DNA of 64,000 nucleotides from JARRPM01 sp963765545 (GTDB taxonomy: Bacteria > Pseudomonadota > Gammaproteobacteria > Pseudomonadales > Halieaceae). The DNA lies in assembly GCA_963765545.1 (NCBI GenBank), contig CAVXWW010000004.1, positions 1,426,001-1,490,000 of the forward strand, read 5' to 3'. Numbering within the stretch: the stretch's first letter is position 1; the number at the start of each line of letters is the position of its first letter. Positions 53,942-63,121 of the stretch are shown here, in pieces. The notes beneath the pieces are model-generated. The model saw only the letters and a list, made by a program, of their open reading frames with translations, did not search any database and had not been told where the DNA came from. Position numbers and translations under genes: made by a program.

Positions 53942-54135
53942 GGGACCTGCCGAAAGCGGGCTTTTCAGTCGCTCCACGTGATTCGCTTGGTGAAAAGCCC
54001 GCTTTCGGCAGGTCCCTTCAATCGCAACGAACCGGAATGGCAAGGGACACGCACACGCCGAGGTCCCGGGCGGGAAAGTGTTTCTCACCAAGCGAATAAC
54101 GTGGAGCGACTGGAAACACTTTCCTGCCCGGGACC
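53942..54135. repeat. Nested inverted-repeat element: two long hairpins sharing one loop sequence in opposite orientation
   Basis: Hairpin A has perfect 25-base arms (53942-53966 and 53992-54016). Hairpin B has 23-base arms (54062-54084 and 54113-54135) with one mismatch. The loops are reverse complements of each other over 27 bases, with a single difference. In A the loop core reads AGTCGCTCCACG, then TTCGCTTGGT. The arms of A and B differ in sequence but both stay paired, which suggests selection on structure. It could be a mobile palindromic repeat, a recombination target or a structured RNA. Confidence 0.9.
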
Positions 54136-54322
54136 GCTTGACCGAACCAAACGAGGGAAAACCGGCAACACACAGATAGCAACTTTAGATCCACCGCCCA
54201 CCCACATCCAATGCCCTCTATTCTGCGCCCGGAAAATTGTTCACCCCCCGCCCCAAAAGACAGCTCCCGTTCAGCCCGTTCTCTGCTATCCTAGGCGCCC
54301 TTTAGACCCTCACAGGTTTTGC

Positions 54323-54396
54323 GCGGGTGTAGTTCAATGGTAGAACGGCAGCTTCCCAAGCTGCATACGGGAGTTCGATTCTCCTCACCCGCTCCA
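54323..54396 (+). tRNA. tRNA-Gly (CCC)
   Basis: The 74-base gene has acceptor GCGGGTG/CACCCGC, D-loop AGTTCAATGGTAGAAC, anticodon stem GCAGC/GCTGC with loop TTCCCAA (anticodon CCC), T-arm GAGTTCGATTC, and an encoded CCA. Confidence 0.96.
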
Positions 54397-54423
54397 CAAA
54401 CACACCAATCTGGAGTACCCGTC

Positions 54424-55623
54424 ATGAAAACACTCTACTTCAAACTGCGAGCCATTGTTGTCACCTGGCTGATGCGCCTGCTGCCGCGCAATCCACCCGT
54501 TGTTTTCAAGGGTATCAACTCCGCCCTGACCCTGTGTGAACAGGTCGCTGTGCTGGGCTACAACAAGGTCCTGGTGGTCACCGACGACTTCCTGGGCAGC
54601 TCGGGGATTCTCGACGGTATCAAGGCGACCCTTACCGAAAACGAGGTTGAGTTCGCGGTTTTTGACGGGGTGTTGCCGGATCCGGCCTTTGACCAGGTAC
54701 AGGCAGGAGAGGCCGTCATCAGGACCGAGCACGCCCAGGCGATCATCGCGGTGGGCGGCGGCTCGGTGCTCGATGCCGCCAAGATGATGGCCATGCTGCA
54801 CACCAACCCGGGCACACTGGAAAGCTTTGATGGTATCCAGAAGTGCAAAAAGCCGGGCCTGCCGCTGTTTGCCATTCCGACCACAGCCGGTACCGGCTCG
54901 GAAATCACCCTGGCCGCGGTTATCACAGACCCTGTCTCCCACAAGAAAGTACCCATCGTGGACAGCAAGATGATTCCCGGCTATATCGCCCTGGACGCGG
55001 AGATCATGAAAGGCATGCCCCCGGGGATTACCGCGGCAACTGGCATGGACGCTCTCACCCACGCCGTGGAATCCTACCTCTCCACCGCCTCCAACAGCTC
55101 CACAGAGGAGCACGCCACGGCTGCAGTGCGGCTGATCTTCAAGTACCTGCTGAGGGCGTTTAAGGACGGCGGCGACATGCAGGCCCGGGATGGCATGGCG
55201 CTGGCAGCCTTCTATGCAGGCGCTGCCTTCACCAAGACATCCGTGGGCTACGTGCACGGCATCGCCCACCAGTTGGGCCGGGTGTGCGGCACTCCTCACG
55301 GCAACGCCAATGCCATGGTACTGCCCGAGGTACTGGCGGCCTACGGCGATTGCGTCCACGATCGCCTGGCTGACCTGGCCCGGGTGGCAGGTATCGGTGA
55401 GCCTGGTGAGAGTCGCGCAGCGCTGGCCGGCAAGTTTATCGCCGCCGTGGTCGATATGCGCAAGGCCATGGAACTGCCCTTGCAGCCCAAGGACCTCAAA
55501 GCGGTCGATATACCGGGCATAGTAGACGAGGCCATCGCCGAGGCGGGCCTGCTGTACCCGGTACCCCGTTATATGACGGAGGCCGAGTTAACAACCATCG
55601 TCAACGGCTTGCGCGCGGCCTGA
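54424..55623 (+). CDS. Iron-containing alcohol dehydrogenase
   Basis: The 399-residue enzyme belongs to the Fe-ADH superfamily. The nucleotide motif GGGSVLDAAKMMA, the family segment IPTTAGTGSEITLAAVI, and the metal ligands in GMDALTHAVESYLS, VGYVHGIAHQLG and TPHGNANAMV (Asp and three His) are present. It should interconvert an alcohol and an aldehyde with NAD(P). A TGGAG site precedes the ATG, 27 bases after the tRNA-Gly gene; the frame extending upstream is inside the tRNA and not real. Confidence 0.93.
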   Translation: MKTLYFKLRAIVVTWLMRLLPRNPPVVFKGINSALTLCEQVAVLGYNKVLVVTDDFLGSSGILDGIKATLTENEVEFAVFDGVLPDPAFDQVQAGEAVIRTEHAQAIIAVGGGSVLDAAKMMAMLHTNPGTLESFDGIQKCKKPGLPLFAIPTTAGTGSEITLAAVITDPVSHKKVPIVDSKMIPGYIALDAEIMKGMPPGITAATGMDALTHAVESYLSTASNSSTEEHATAAVRLIFKYLLRAFKDGGDMQARDGMALAAFYAGAAFTKTSVGYVHGIAHQLGRVCGTPHGNANAMVLPEVLAAYGDCVHDRLADLARVAGIGEPGESRAALAGKFIAAVVDMRKAMELPLQPKDLKAVDIPGIVDEAIAEAGLLYPVPRYMTEAELTTIVNGLRAA

Positions 55624-55702
55624 CCGGCGCGGTAACGTTAACCTCTGCCACCGGGAGCGGGGCAAACAAAAATTGGCAAATAAAAAGAGAGGAACCTGAT
55701 AA

Positions 55703-56119
55703 ATGGCGACAGAATTCAATACTGGCAGTTTCCTGGGCCGCTGGATTTTTGCACTGATACTGGTCTTTGGTACCTACAACCCGACGCAGTGGTGCTACTA
55801 CGCGTGGGTAAGCTCCGAAAGCACCACCTTCGGGCCTATCGTGGCCATCGTGGGTATTATCCTGCTCATTGGCTGGATCATGTTTATTCGCGCCACCTTC
55901 GATTCCATGGGCTGGCTGGGCATCGCGTTGGCCGGCGCACTCTTCGGCTGTGTAGCATGGTTGTTCGTCAACCAGGGCTGGCTCAGCCTGGAATCTGACG
56001 CGACTATCGCCTGGGTGGTGCTGACGATCCTGTCGCTTATTCTGGCGGCCGGAATGTCCTGGTCGCACGTGCGGCGGCGTGCATCCGGCCAGTTCGACGT
56101 GGAAGAGGACCGCAACTAG
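55703..56119 (+). CDS. DUF6524 family membrane protein
   Basis: The 138-residue protein has four transmembrane helices (for example FGPIVAIVGIILLIGWIMFI) and the conserved TYNPTQWCYYAWV near the N-terminus, which I recognise from DUF6524. Its function is unknown. An AGAGAGGAACC site precedes the ATG. It lies about 80 bases after the alcohol dehydrogenase gene and may share its transcript. Confidence 0.75.
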   Translation: MATEFNTGSFLGRWIFALILVFGTYNPTQWCYYAWVSSESTTFGPIVAIVGIILLIGWIMFIRATFDSMGWLGIALAGALFGCVAWLFVNQGWLSLESDATIAWVVLTILSLILAAGMSWSHVRRRASGQFDVEEDRN

Positions 56120-56206
56120 GCGGCGCACTCGAAGTATGGGGCCTGGCTGTCGGCCAGGGCCCCCCAGGCTTCCTGGCAGGCAATACTGGCGGACCGTCCC
56201 GGTCGA

Positions 56207-56731
56207 CTATGCAAGCCGGCTGTCCAACTGGTCGCGAACCTTGTCAAACTCTTCGGCGATGATTTCCCGCAGTACCCGCAGTCTTGCACTCAGCCGCAGG
56301 TCCTTGTGGGTCAGCACCCACATATCGGACTGGTGAACGATGGCGGCTCCCGGCACGCGCACCAGGTCGGGCGTGGCCCGCGCCATAAAACACGGCACAT
56401 AACCCATCCCCATTTTGTAGCGCAGCGCATCCGACATTAACAAGCTGAGCCGGATAGCCCCCTGCAACTCCCGGTCGCCGCCGGTAATCTTGCGCTCCAC
56501 GCCCATCACAAGTTCTTCGACATGCTCGGCGGTGGGGAGCACCTGTTCTCCCGTGGCAGTCATCCGATAGCCGTCCGGAGTGCGATCAAACAGCTGCGCC
56601 TGCAGCTTGTGCTCCATATCGTCCAGGCGACGGGTGACCGTGGAATTACTGACCCCCAGCTCCTGGGCCGCACCGCGGGCGGAGCCCTTGCGACTCAGGG
56701 CCAGAAATACTTTCAGGTCATCCCAATCCAT
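56207..56731 (-). CDS. LysR family regulator with an internal deletion
   Basis: The N-terminal 60 residues are a complete LysR helix-turn-helix (DWDDLKVFLALSRKGSARGA, GVSNSTVTRRLDDME). The effector domain is far too short: 174 residues in all, against about 300. After RELQGAIRLSLL the sequence jumps to MGMGYVPCFMARATPDLVRV, normally some 100 residues later, with the frame kept. It can still bind DNA but has lost most of the ligand-binding fold, so it is probably nonfunctional or constitutive. A GGAGAGG site precedes the ATG at 56731. Confidence 0.85.
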   Translation of the reverse strand: MDWDDLKVFLALSRKGSARGAAQELGVSNSTVTRRLDDMEHKLQAQLFDRTPDGYRMTATGEQVLPTAEHVEELVMGVERKITGGDRELQGAIRLSLLMSDALRYKMGMGYVPCFMARATPDLVRVPGAAIVHQSDMWVLTHKDLRLSARLRVLREIIAEEFDKVRDQLDSRLA

Positions 56732-56800
56732 AGTGGTCCTCTCCGGGAACAAGCAGGCGTCTGCTATCGACGCCGGCACCAGGGCGAACCATTGCGTCGA

Positions 56801-57763
56801 TCAGGTCCGTGCGTAAAACGCTGCGAAGGTGTCGATAAATTCCTGCAACATATCTCCGGGCAGATCATTGATACCGGCGGCGGCCTTGCGTCCGCCACCC
56901 GTGGGAAACTTCATGCACAGTTCGTCAGCGCCGGTCTTGTTGTTCAGCGGCGCCCTCACCGACACCAGGTAACAGCCGCTGGCCTTGGCCGTCAGCACCG
57001 CATGGGCGCGGTCAGGATCGCCATTGGCCAGATCGTTGCTGTACACGCCACTGACACGTCGCGCCCAGGCTTCATCCGGCATCATGAACACCGCGACCGC
57101 GGAATCCCGGTATTGCGGCTCCAGCGATTCGGCGGTGGCCATATCCTGCTTGTAGCCCTGTTCGAGTTTATCAAAATGCGCCCGGCCGTCATCCATGAAG
57201 TCAAACGGGCTGGCGTAGGGGCTGATCAGGCGAAACAGCTCGGCGGGCTCAAAATGCAGGTCCGCCAGGTTGGAGCCGTAGCCGTTGTAGTTGATATAAA
57301 TGCCGAGGTTCTCCAGCAGCTGCAGCCGGGTATCATCCAGGTCCAGCGGCCGGGCAATGCGTCGGGCGCTGTCCTGCAGGTTGTCCCCGAAGGCTCCTAC
57401 CACCGCCCATTCGCGAAAAGCGCCATTGAGATGCTCGTTGACCAATATGCTGGTACAGACATCCGGTGCAGTATTGATCACCGCCTGTAGCCGGTCATTC
57501 TGTGGTATGTCACCAGCGAAGTGGTGATCGCAATAAAATACGTCAGCACCCGCTGCAAGTGCACGCTCCAAACCGGCGCGATTCTTGTCCAGTGACACGT
57601 CCAGCACCGTGATCTGCGAGCCGCTGGTCGCCTCCACCCTGTCCAACAGATTAATATCACGCTTGACGCCGGTGACCAGTTCCGCCTCCCTGGGCTCGGC
57701 ATTGCGCAACTGGGTCAGGGCGCAAAGGCCATCGGCATCGCCATTAAAAACATCAAAATGCAT
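56801..57763 (-). CDS. DHH/DHHA1-type phosphoesterase family protein
   Basis: The 320-residue protein has the DHH-family order: FDVFNGDADGLCALTQLR at the start, YCDHHFAGDIP (DHH motif), and a C-terminal DHHA1-like glycine signature FPTGGGRKAAAG. The metal-binding Asp and His residues are present. Relatives cleave nanoRNA, cyclic di-AMP or phosphate esters, and I cannot choose between them. It is followed on the opposite side by the LysR gene and preceded by the polysaccharide gene set on the same strand. Confidence 0.8.
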   Translation of the reverse strand: MHFDVFNGDADGLCALTQLRNAEPREAELVTGVKRDINLLDRVEATSGSQITVLDVSLDKNRAGLERALAAGADVFYCDHHFAGDIPQNDRLQAVINTAPDVCTSILVNEHLNGAFREWAVVGAFGDNLQDSARRIARPLDLDDTRLQLLENLGIYINYNGYGSNLADLHFEPAELFRLISPYASPFDFMDDGRAHFDKLEQGYKQDMATAESLEPQYRDSAVAVFMMPDEAWARRVSGVYSNDLANGDPDRAHAVLTAKASGCYLVSVRAPLNNKTGADELCMKFPTGGGRKAAAGINDLPGDMLQEFIDTFAAFYART

Positions 57764-57819
57764 TGTGTGGTTTCCTTGGGCTTGGGTTAATCCGGGGCCG
57801 GGGTACAGCGGGGCTTTAT

Positions 57820-59844
57820 TCAGGGTTTGTCAGGGAACAGTTCTTTGACATTGGAGGCGGCCTTCGCAGCCGCAGCGGACTGCAGCGCAAGCGCCCCCTG
57901 TTTTTTCCACAGGTGGTCGTAACGCACCTCGTGATCGCCAAATCCACTTACCGTGGAATTGAGTACCGAGGTAATGCCGACACAGTCCATGGCGTCGCAG
58001 TATCGCTGCAGCTCCTGCAACAAATCACGGATACCGGCATGGGAAAGACACTCCTCCTCTGCCCGCATAATCATGGGGTGGCCCGTGCCGGTAACATTGC
58101 TGCCCAGCAGCAGCTCCTCGTGGAGCTTCTCACCGGGGCGCAGGCCGATAAATTCGATATTGATGTGTTCACCCACGTGGGTATCGTGGTCCATCTCGTA
58201 GCCACTGAGGCGTATCATCCGACGCGCCAGGTCAACGATGCGCACCGGTTCGCCCATATCGAGCACAAACACATCGCCGCCGGTACCCATTGCACTGGCC
58301 TGCAGGACCAACTGGGCGGCTTCGGCAATACTCATGAAATAACGCGATACCTCCGGATGGGTAACGGTGACCGGGCCACCGCTGGCAATCTGCTCCCGGA
58401 ACAGGGGGACGACTGACCCTGAGGAACCCAGCACATTGCCGAAACGCACCATGCAGAAGCGGGTTGATGTTTCCTGTTGGGCCAGCCCCTGCAAAATCAT
58501 TTCTGCGAAGCGCTTGGAGGCGCCCATGATGTTGGTGGGGCGCACGGCCTTGTCGGTGGACACCAATACGAAGGTCTCTACTTTGGCGCGGCGTGCCGCT
58601 TCGGCGGCATACCAGGTACCGAACACATTGTTGGCAACACCCTCGGCAATATTATGCTCAACCATAGGCACATGCTTGTAGGCGGCGGCATGGTAAACCG
58701 TCTGCACACTGAAGGTACGGTAGATACTTTCGAGGCGTCGCTGGTCCTGCACAGAGCCCAGCAGTGCAACCAGTTCCACTTCACTGCCGGCGCTGGCCAT
58801 GAGCTCCCTGAGCTCACGCTCAATGTTGTACAGCGCGTATTCGGAGTTATCCAGCAACACCAGTTCCCGCGGGCCGGAAAGCAGAATCTGGCGGCACAGC
58901 TCGGAGCCGATGGAGCCCCCCGCACCGGTGACCATAACAACCTTGTCCGTAATGCAGCGATCGATCAACTCGGGATGGGGCGGCACGGCATCTCGCCCCA
59001 GCAGGTCGTCCAGGCTGATATCCTGAATCTGGTTGACACTGGCCTGGCCGGAGACCAGCTCATTGATCCTGGGTACGGTACGCACGTAAACCGGCAGGCC
59101 AACCAGTGAATTGATAATCTCCTTGCGCCGCTCGGCTGATGCGGAGGGGATGGCCAGCAACACCTGGGTAATATCGTGCTGGGCGACCAATTGCTCCAGC
59201 TCACGGGGCCTGGCGACCTGCAGTCCATTGATCACGGAACGCTGCAGGTTGATGTCGTCATCGACGAACACCACCACCCGATACTGATCGCCCTGGTGCA
59301 GCGCGGTCAGCAACTGCCGGCCCGATTCACCGGCACCATAGATAATCACATTCTCTGACAGGGACCGCAATTTGGCCTGGTAGTAGGCACGCACCACCAG
59401 GCGGGTACCGCCTATGCCCAACAGTGCCAGTGCGAAATAAATAAACGGCATGGAGCGAGGAACGCCGGCCTTGGCAAAAAATACGGTGGCGCCGAGAATA
59501 ATCGTGGAGTAGCTCACCGCGGTCAGCACCGCCCAGATCGCCTGCTGGCCCATAAAGCGGATGACGGCCCTGTACAAACCGAGCCGCAGGAATACCACCG
59601 CGCTCAGCAATACCGTCACCGCGGCAGAGGTGTATTCCACCGGACCGAGGTGGAAATGTGTGTGGCCATAGCGAATCGCCACCGCGAGCCACATGGCAGC
59701 GGTGACGTACACCATGTCCAGGCCAAGCAGGCAGGCTTGTTTAATATTGCGGGGAAGCTGGATCAGCTTTTCGAGGGCATCGCGCAGGCTTCCGACCAGG
59801 CTGGCGACGGAGCGAGATGTAAACCTGCCAACACGATTCAGCAA
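57820..59844 (-). CDS. Nucleoside-diphosphate sugar 4,6-dehydratase/epimerase (WbpM/CapD type)
   Basis: The 674-residue membrane enzyme has four N-terminal transmembrane helices, a first Rossmann-like domain (VIIYGAGESGRQLL) and a C-terminal SDR domain. The glycine motif is VTGAGGSIGSELCRQIL; the catalytic region is TFVLVSTDKAVRPTNIMGAS, where WbpM-type enzymes carry a Met in place of the usual Tyr. It makes 4-keto-6-deoxy UDP sugars for O-antigen or capsule. Last of a group of three sugar genes, it is spaced 76 bases after the glycosyltransferase. Confidence 0.92.
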   Translation of the reverse strand: MLNRVGRFTSRSVASLVGSLRDALEKLIQLPRNIKQACLLGLDMVYVTAAMWLAVAIRYGHTHFHLGPVEYTSAAVTVLLSAVVFLRLGLYRAVIRFMGQQAIWAVLTAVSYSTIILGATVFFAKAGVPRSMPFIYFALALLGIGGTRLVVRAYYQAKLRSLSENVIIYGAGESGRQLLTALHQGDQYRVVVFVDDDINLQRSVINGLQVARPRELEQLVAQHDITQVLLAIPSASAERRKEIINSLVGLPVYVRTVPRINELVSGQASVNQIQDISLDDLLGRDAVPPHPELIDRCITDKVVMVTGAGGSIGSELCRQILLSGPRELVLLDNSEYALYNIERELRELMASAGSEVELVALLGSVQDQRRLESIYRTFSVQTVYHAAAYKHVPMVEHNIAEGVANNVFGTWYAAEAARRAKVETFVLVSTDKAVRPTNIMGASKRFAEMILQGLAQQETSTRFCMVRFGNVLGSSGSVVPLFREQIASGGPVTVTHPEVSRYFMSIAEAAQLVLQASAMGTGGDVFVLDMGEPVRIVDLARRMIRLSGYEMDHDTHVGEHINIEFIGLRPGEKLHEELLLGSNVTGTGHPMIMRAEEECLSHAGIRDLLQELQRYCDAMDCVGITSVLNSTVSGFGDHEVRYDHLWKKQGALALQSAAAAKAASNVKELFPDKP

Positions 59845-59920
59845 ATCGCCTCCCAGAGTTCCGGTGACCGTGGAGGGCGCAAAAGAAACGCAACAAAAAC
59901 AACGCCCGAGAAGCTGAATT

Positions 59921-60901
59921 TTACGCTAGAGGCCTTGTTTTCGCCATGCCCAGCACCAGGGGAAGATATGCCAAAATTACCAATAAAAATGCGTGGTTGG
60001 GGTAGATTTCTGATATCCAGGCGAGCGGAAGCAGCCAGGCGAAGAAAATCAGCGCCAGCAGGATATCCACCCTCAGGTGCGAGCCCCAATGTCTGGCAAG
60101 GCGCTGGTAAGCGTGCAGGCGATGGGGTTGGGTATAGGCCTGGCCCGAGGAGATGCGCCACATCAGGGTCCAGCTCGCATCGGTGATAAACACCGCCAGC
60201 AGCACCAGCCAGCCGGGCAGGCCGAGATGATCGTTGACTGCCCCCACAAGCGCCAGGCCGGATAACAGGAAGCCTGTGGGGATGCTACCCGCATCGCCCA
60301 TGAACAACCGGGCCGGCGGCCAGTTCCATACCAGGAAACCAAGCTGGCTGGCCCCCAGTAACAGGCAGAACAGCGCGTAATCCTGACTACCTTTTTGCCA
60401 GGCAAAGAATGCCGCTGCACCACAGGCAAGCAGGCACTGGATGGCGGCAATGCCATCGATGCCGTCCATAAAATTGTAAAGGTTCACTACCCACAGCATG
60501 GCCAGGGCGACCGCCAGTACCAGCAATCCACTGGCGAACGCGCTTCCCCCCGCGGGCAAAAGATACCCCGCGGTCACCAGGCAGGCGAGACCATACACGC
60601 CAAAACGCAGCTGCACCGACAACGCCCGGAGATCGTCGACGATACCCAGTAACGCCAAAAGCATTGCCACGGCTGCCAGCACGATGTAAGGAGCTTCCCA
60701 CGGCGCATAGGCCATGGCAGCCACGAGCATACCCAGCGCAAATGCCAGCAGCATCGGGGCGCCACCGCCATGTGGTGTGGGCGTTTTATGAGAACTGCGC
60801 GCGTTGGGGGTGGCCATGATTTTCCAGTGCAGCGCCAGGCGCAGGTAGGCGCCACACAACACCAGCGATGCCAGCAGGGTGACAAGCGAGGCCGCAATCA
60901 C
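59921..60901 (-). CDS. Family 4 glycosyltransferase (WecA/WbpL/MraY-like initiating enzyme)
   Basis: The 326-residue protein has many hydrophobic helices and the family marks: SSHKTPTPHGGGAPML, the acidic pair in LGIVDDLRALS, NLYNFMDGIDGIAA and MGDAGSIPTGFLL. It links a sugar-1-phosphate to undecaprenyl phosphate and starts O-antigen-type chains. Its ATG overlaps the preceding epimerase stop by four bases. Confidence 0.93.
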   Translation of the reverse strand: MIAASLVTLLASLVLCGAYLRLALHWKIMATPNARSSHKTPTPHGGGAPMLLAFALGMLVAAMAYAPWEAPYIVLAAVAMLLALLGIVDDLRALSVQLRFGVYGLACLVTAGYLLPAGGSAFASGLLVLAVALAMLWVVNLYNFMDGIDGIAAIQCLLACGAAAFFAWQKGSQDYALFCLLLGASQLGFLVWNWPPARLFMGDAGSIPTGFLLSGLALVGAVNDHLGLPGWLVLLAVFITDASWTLMWRISSGQAYTQPHRLHAYQRLARHWGSHLRVDILLALIFFAWLLPLAWISEIYPNHAFLLVILAYLPLVLGMAKTRPLA

Positions 60902-61839
60902 GGCTTGCCCTCTGTGGGTGCCATCATGTCTGCGGCCAGGTCCTGCAGGTGCAGCTGCGGGCGCCAGGACGTACTCGCCAGCACAAAGGCATTGCTGTAC
61001 AGCTCGGTATCGAACAGTTTTTCAAACGTGGATTCACCTGCGCCACCGCTGCGCAGGTCGAGCAGCGCCGCCGCCAGACGCCATCCGAGCACCGGTAACC
61101 AGGCCCTGCCAACGCCCTTCCCGGCGGCCAGGCGCAGTTCATCGTAAACAAAACGGGTGCTGTAGTGTTGGCCATCCGCGACAATGAATGTGCGCACGCC
61201 ATCATGTGGCTCCAGGGAAAGAAGACACAACAAACTCACCAGGTCACTCACTGCCACCATCGAGCGCGCCCCCAGCGCCGGCGGCCTCGGCAGACCGGCC
61301 CGCACCCCACTGGCAAGCAGCGCAAGATTACCCTTGGCAGCGGGCCCGTACACGAGAGCAGGGCGCAGTATCACCACCCCCATCGAACCCTGGCTGAACT
61401 CTGCCAGCAGTCCGTTTTCCGCGCTCCACTTGGACCAGCCATAGGGGTCGACGGGGGGGTTACAGTCCAACTCCGCGCGCTCACTGCTATCGTTGGCTGG
61501 CCCCATCGCCTTTACGCTACTCAGGAAGAGGAACTGACGCACCCCCGCCGCAGCGGCGTGCCTTGCCAGCTGCAGGGTCGCCTCTTCGTTCAGTTCGCGG
61601 TAGGAATGGGCCTCGGCTTTTTGATGGGCTATGCCGGCCAGGTGAAAGACCACATCCACGCCCTCCAGCAGCTCTCGCCCCGGCATTGCCCTGGCAAGAT
61701 CTATAGCCCGGGTGGGGGTGCCATCGGGAAGAGGGGCGCCAGTTTTGCTCAGGGCAATGACCGAGTCGCCGCGTGCCAGCAATTCCCGGCAAAGATGGCG
61801 CCCGATATAGCCGGTCGCTCCACTAACAAGACATTTCAC
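60898..61839 (-). CDS. NAD-dependent epimerase/dehydratase (WbpV-like SDR)
   Basis: The 313-residue extended SDR has the glycine motif VSGATGYIGRHLCREL, VFHLAGIAHQKAEAHSY and the catalytic YGWSKWSAE (YxxxK). It probably epimerises a UDP-sugar used by the next enzyme. Gene order epimerase-WbpL-like-WbpM-like is the same as in Pseudomonas aeruginosa O-antigen loci. It is the first gene of the trio. Confidence 0.9.
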   Translation of the reverse strand: MKCLVSGATGYIGRHLCRELLARGDSVIALSKTGAPLPDGTPTRAIDLARAMPGRELLEGVDVVFHLAGIAHQKAEAHSYRELNEEATLQLARHAAAAGVRQFLFLSSVKAMGPANDSSERAELDCNPPVDPYGWSKWSAENGLLAEFSQGSMGVVILRPALVYGPAAKGNLALLASGVRAGLPRPPALGARSMVAVSDLVSLLCLLSLEPHDGVRTFIVADGQHYSTRFVYDELRLAAGKGVGRAWLPVLGWRLAAALLDLRSGGAGESTFEKLFDTELYSNAFVLASTSWRPQLHLQDLAADMMAPTEGKP

Positions 61840-61857
61840 GCGGTAGGGTCACCGTCA

Positions 61858-61885
61858 AAAGAAAAGGGGGCAAAAGCCCCCTCAT
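61858..61885 (-). terminator. Intrinsic terminator after the comEA-like gene
   Basis: GGGGGC and GCCCCC form a 6-base stem around a 4-base loop; on the minus strand it runs into TTTTCTTTT. It separates the comEA-like gene from the sugar trio. Confidence 0.8.
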
Positions 61886-61903
61886 GATACGGATGCCGCT
61901 GCC

Positions 61904-62284
61904 TTATTCCAGTGTAATTCTTGTGCGATTATCTTCGAGCGTGGACTGGCCGATACCTTTCACCTCGGCCAGTTCATCGACCGAGGAAAAGGGACCGTAG
62001 GCTTCACGGTAACGGACAATTTCCTGCGCCCGTGATGTGCCCACGCCTTTGAGAGCGGAAGCCATTGTCGCCGCATCCGCCTTGTTGATGTTTACCGCCG
62101 CCACCGCTGGCGGTGGCGCCTTGTCCTGCGCATATGCCCCGACGGCACTGCCGGGCAAAATACCCGTCATCATTGCCAGGGTCATCGCGAGGACGACGGC
62201 TGCAGGCAGCCGCCGGGTTGAAAAAACATGCCCGATTGCCGCTGCGAGTCGGGAAGAACTGTGTAAAAACGTTAAATTTGTCAT
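61904..62284 (-). CDS. ComEA family helix-hairpin-helix DNA-binding protein
   Basis: The 126-residue protein has an N-terminal secretion/membrane segment (AAVVLAMTLAMMTGILPG) and a C-terminal pair of helix-hairpin-helix motifs: VNINKADAATMASALKGVG and FSSVDELAEVKGIGQSTLE. This is the ComEA layout for binding DNA in the periplasm during uptake. A GGAG site eight bases before the ATG at 62284 supports that start. Confidence 0.88.
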   Translation of the reverse strand: MTNLTFLHSSSRLAAAIGHVFSTRRLPAAVVLAMTLAMMTGILPGSAVGAYAQDKAPPPAVAAVNINKADAATMASALKGVGTSRAQEIVRYREAYGPFSSVDELAEVKGIGQSTLEDNRTRITLE

Positions 62285-62387
62285 GAGGTCATCTCCATTT
62301 GACATGCTGCATCCTTGCAGGCATCCGTACCGTGGAGAAGTCTAGCAGCGCTCAATCAGCTTGTGAGCTGAACGCCTGCATTTGATT

Positions 62388-63086
62388 TTACGTCGCCAGG
62401 CCAAGCTCCGCGTGCACCCGCTGCAGTGCGGCCAGGGGATCGGCGGCCCCGGTGATGGACCGCCCGATAACGAGATAATCCGCGCCCTTTGCCACCGCAT
62501 CCAGCGGCGTAACAACCCGCCGCTGGTCACCCGGGTCATCCCCCGCCAGGCGAATACCGGGGGTAACCAGGGTGAACCCCTCGCCCCGGGCCTCGCGCAG
62601 CAGCGGCGCTTCCAGGGCCGAGCACACCACACCATCGAGGCCGCAGTCAGCCGCCAGCGAGGCGAGTTTCTGTACCCGCTCACCGGCAGTTTCGCGATAA
62701 CCCAGCTCCGCAAGATCGGCATCGGTCATACTGGTCAGCACGGTGACACCGATCAGCAGCGGCCGCCTTGTAGAACCGTCCAATGCACTGACCGCCGCCT
62801 CCATCATCCTTCGCCCACCGGCGGCGTGAACGTTAACCATCCAGACACCGAGCTCCGCCGCGGCGCGAACCGCCGAGGCAACCGTGTTTGGAATATCGTG
62901 GAACTTGAGGTCAAGGAATATCTCAAAACCCTGTTGCTGCAGGGTTTCAACCAGTGCCGGGCCGCTGCGCGTAAACAGCTCCTTGCCGATCTTGAGCCGG
63001 CAAAGCTCCGGTGACAGTCCCGCCACCAGGTCCAGCGCCGGGGCGGCAGAGGGGTAGTCCAGGGCGACGATTACCGGTGTATTCAT
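62388..63086 (-). CDS. pyrF: Orotidine 5'-phosphate decarboxylase
   Basis: The 232-residue enzyme of pyrimidine synthesis has the TIM-barrel motifs VALDYPSAAPA, KIGKELFTRSGP and the catalytic DLKFHDIPNTV (Asp-Lys-His-Asp network), then VTPGIRLAGDDPGDQRRV. It converts OMP to UMP. The frame extends upstream to 63467 but the family start is the ATG at 63086, with AAGGGAA before it. It follows lapB, a common gammaproteobacterial order. Confidence 0.96.
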   Translation of the reverse strand: MNTPVIVALDYPSAAPALDLVAGLSPELCRLKIGKELFTRSGPALVETLQQQGFEIFLDLKFHDIPNTVASAVRAAAELGVWMVNVHAAGGRRMMEAAVSALDGSTRRPLLIGVTVLTSMTDADLAELGYRETAGERVQKLASLAADCGLDGVVCSALEAPLLREARGEGFTLVTPGIRLAGDDPGDQRRVVTPLDAVAKGADYLVIGRSITGAADPLAALQRVHAELGLAT

Positions 63087-63121
63087 ATGCAGTTCCCTTG
63101 GTGTGCGCCATGGCGCAGCGG

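Larger units (their letters stand above)
53799..54322. other. Region between tRNA-Asn and tRNA-Gly
   Basis: These 524 bases hold a terminator, a pair of long nested hairpins (53942-54135) and no supportable gene. The open frames that cross them consist of palindromic or tRNA sequence. The segment from 54136 to 54322 is unremarkable apart from being C-rich. Confidence 0.6.

Noticed and set aside
53764..54343. Overlapping plus-strand open frames between tRNA-Asn and tRNA-Gly
   Set aside because: They begin inside tRNA-Asn and run through the perfect hairpins and into the tRNA-Gly gene. Their content is explained by the palindromes.
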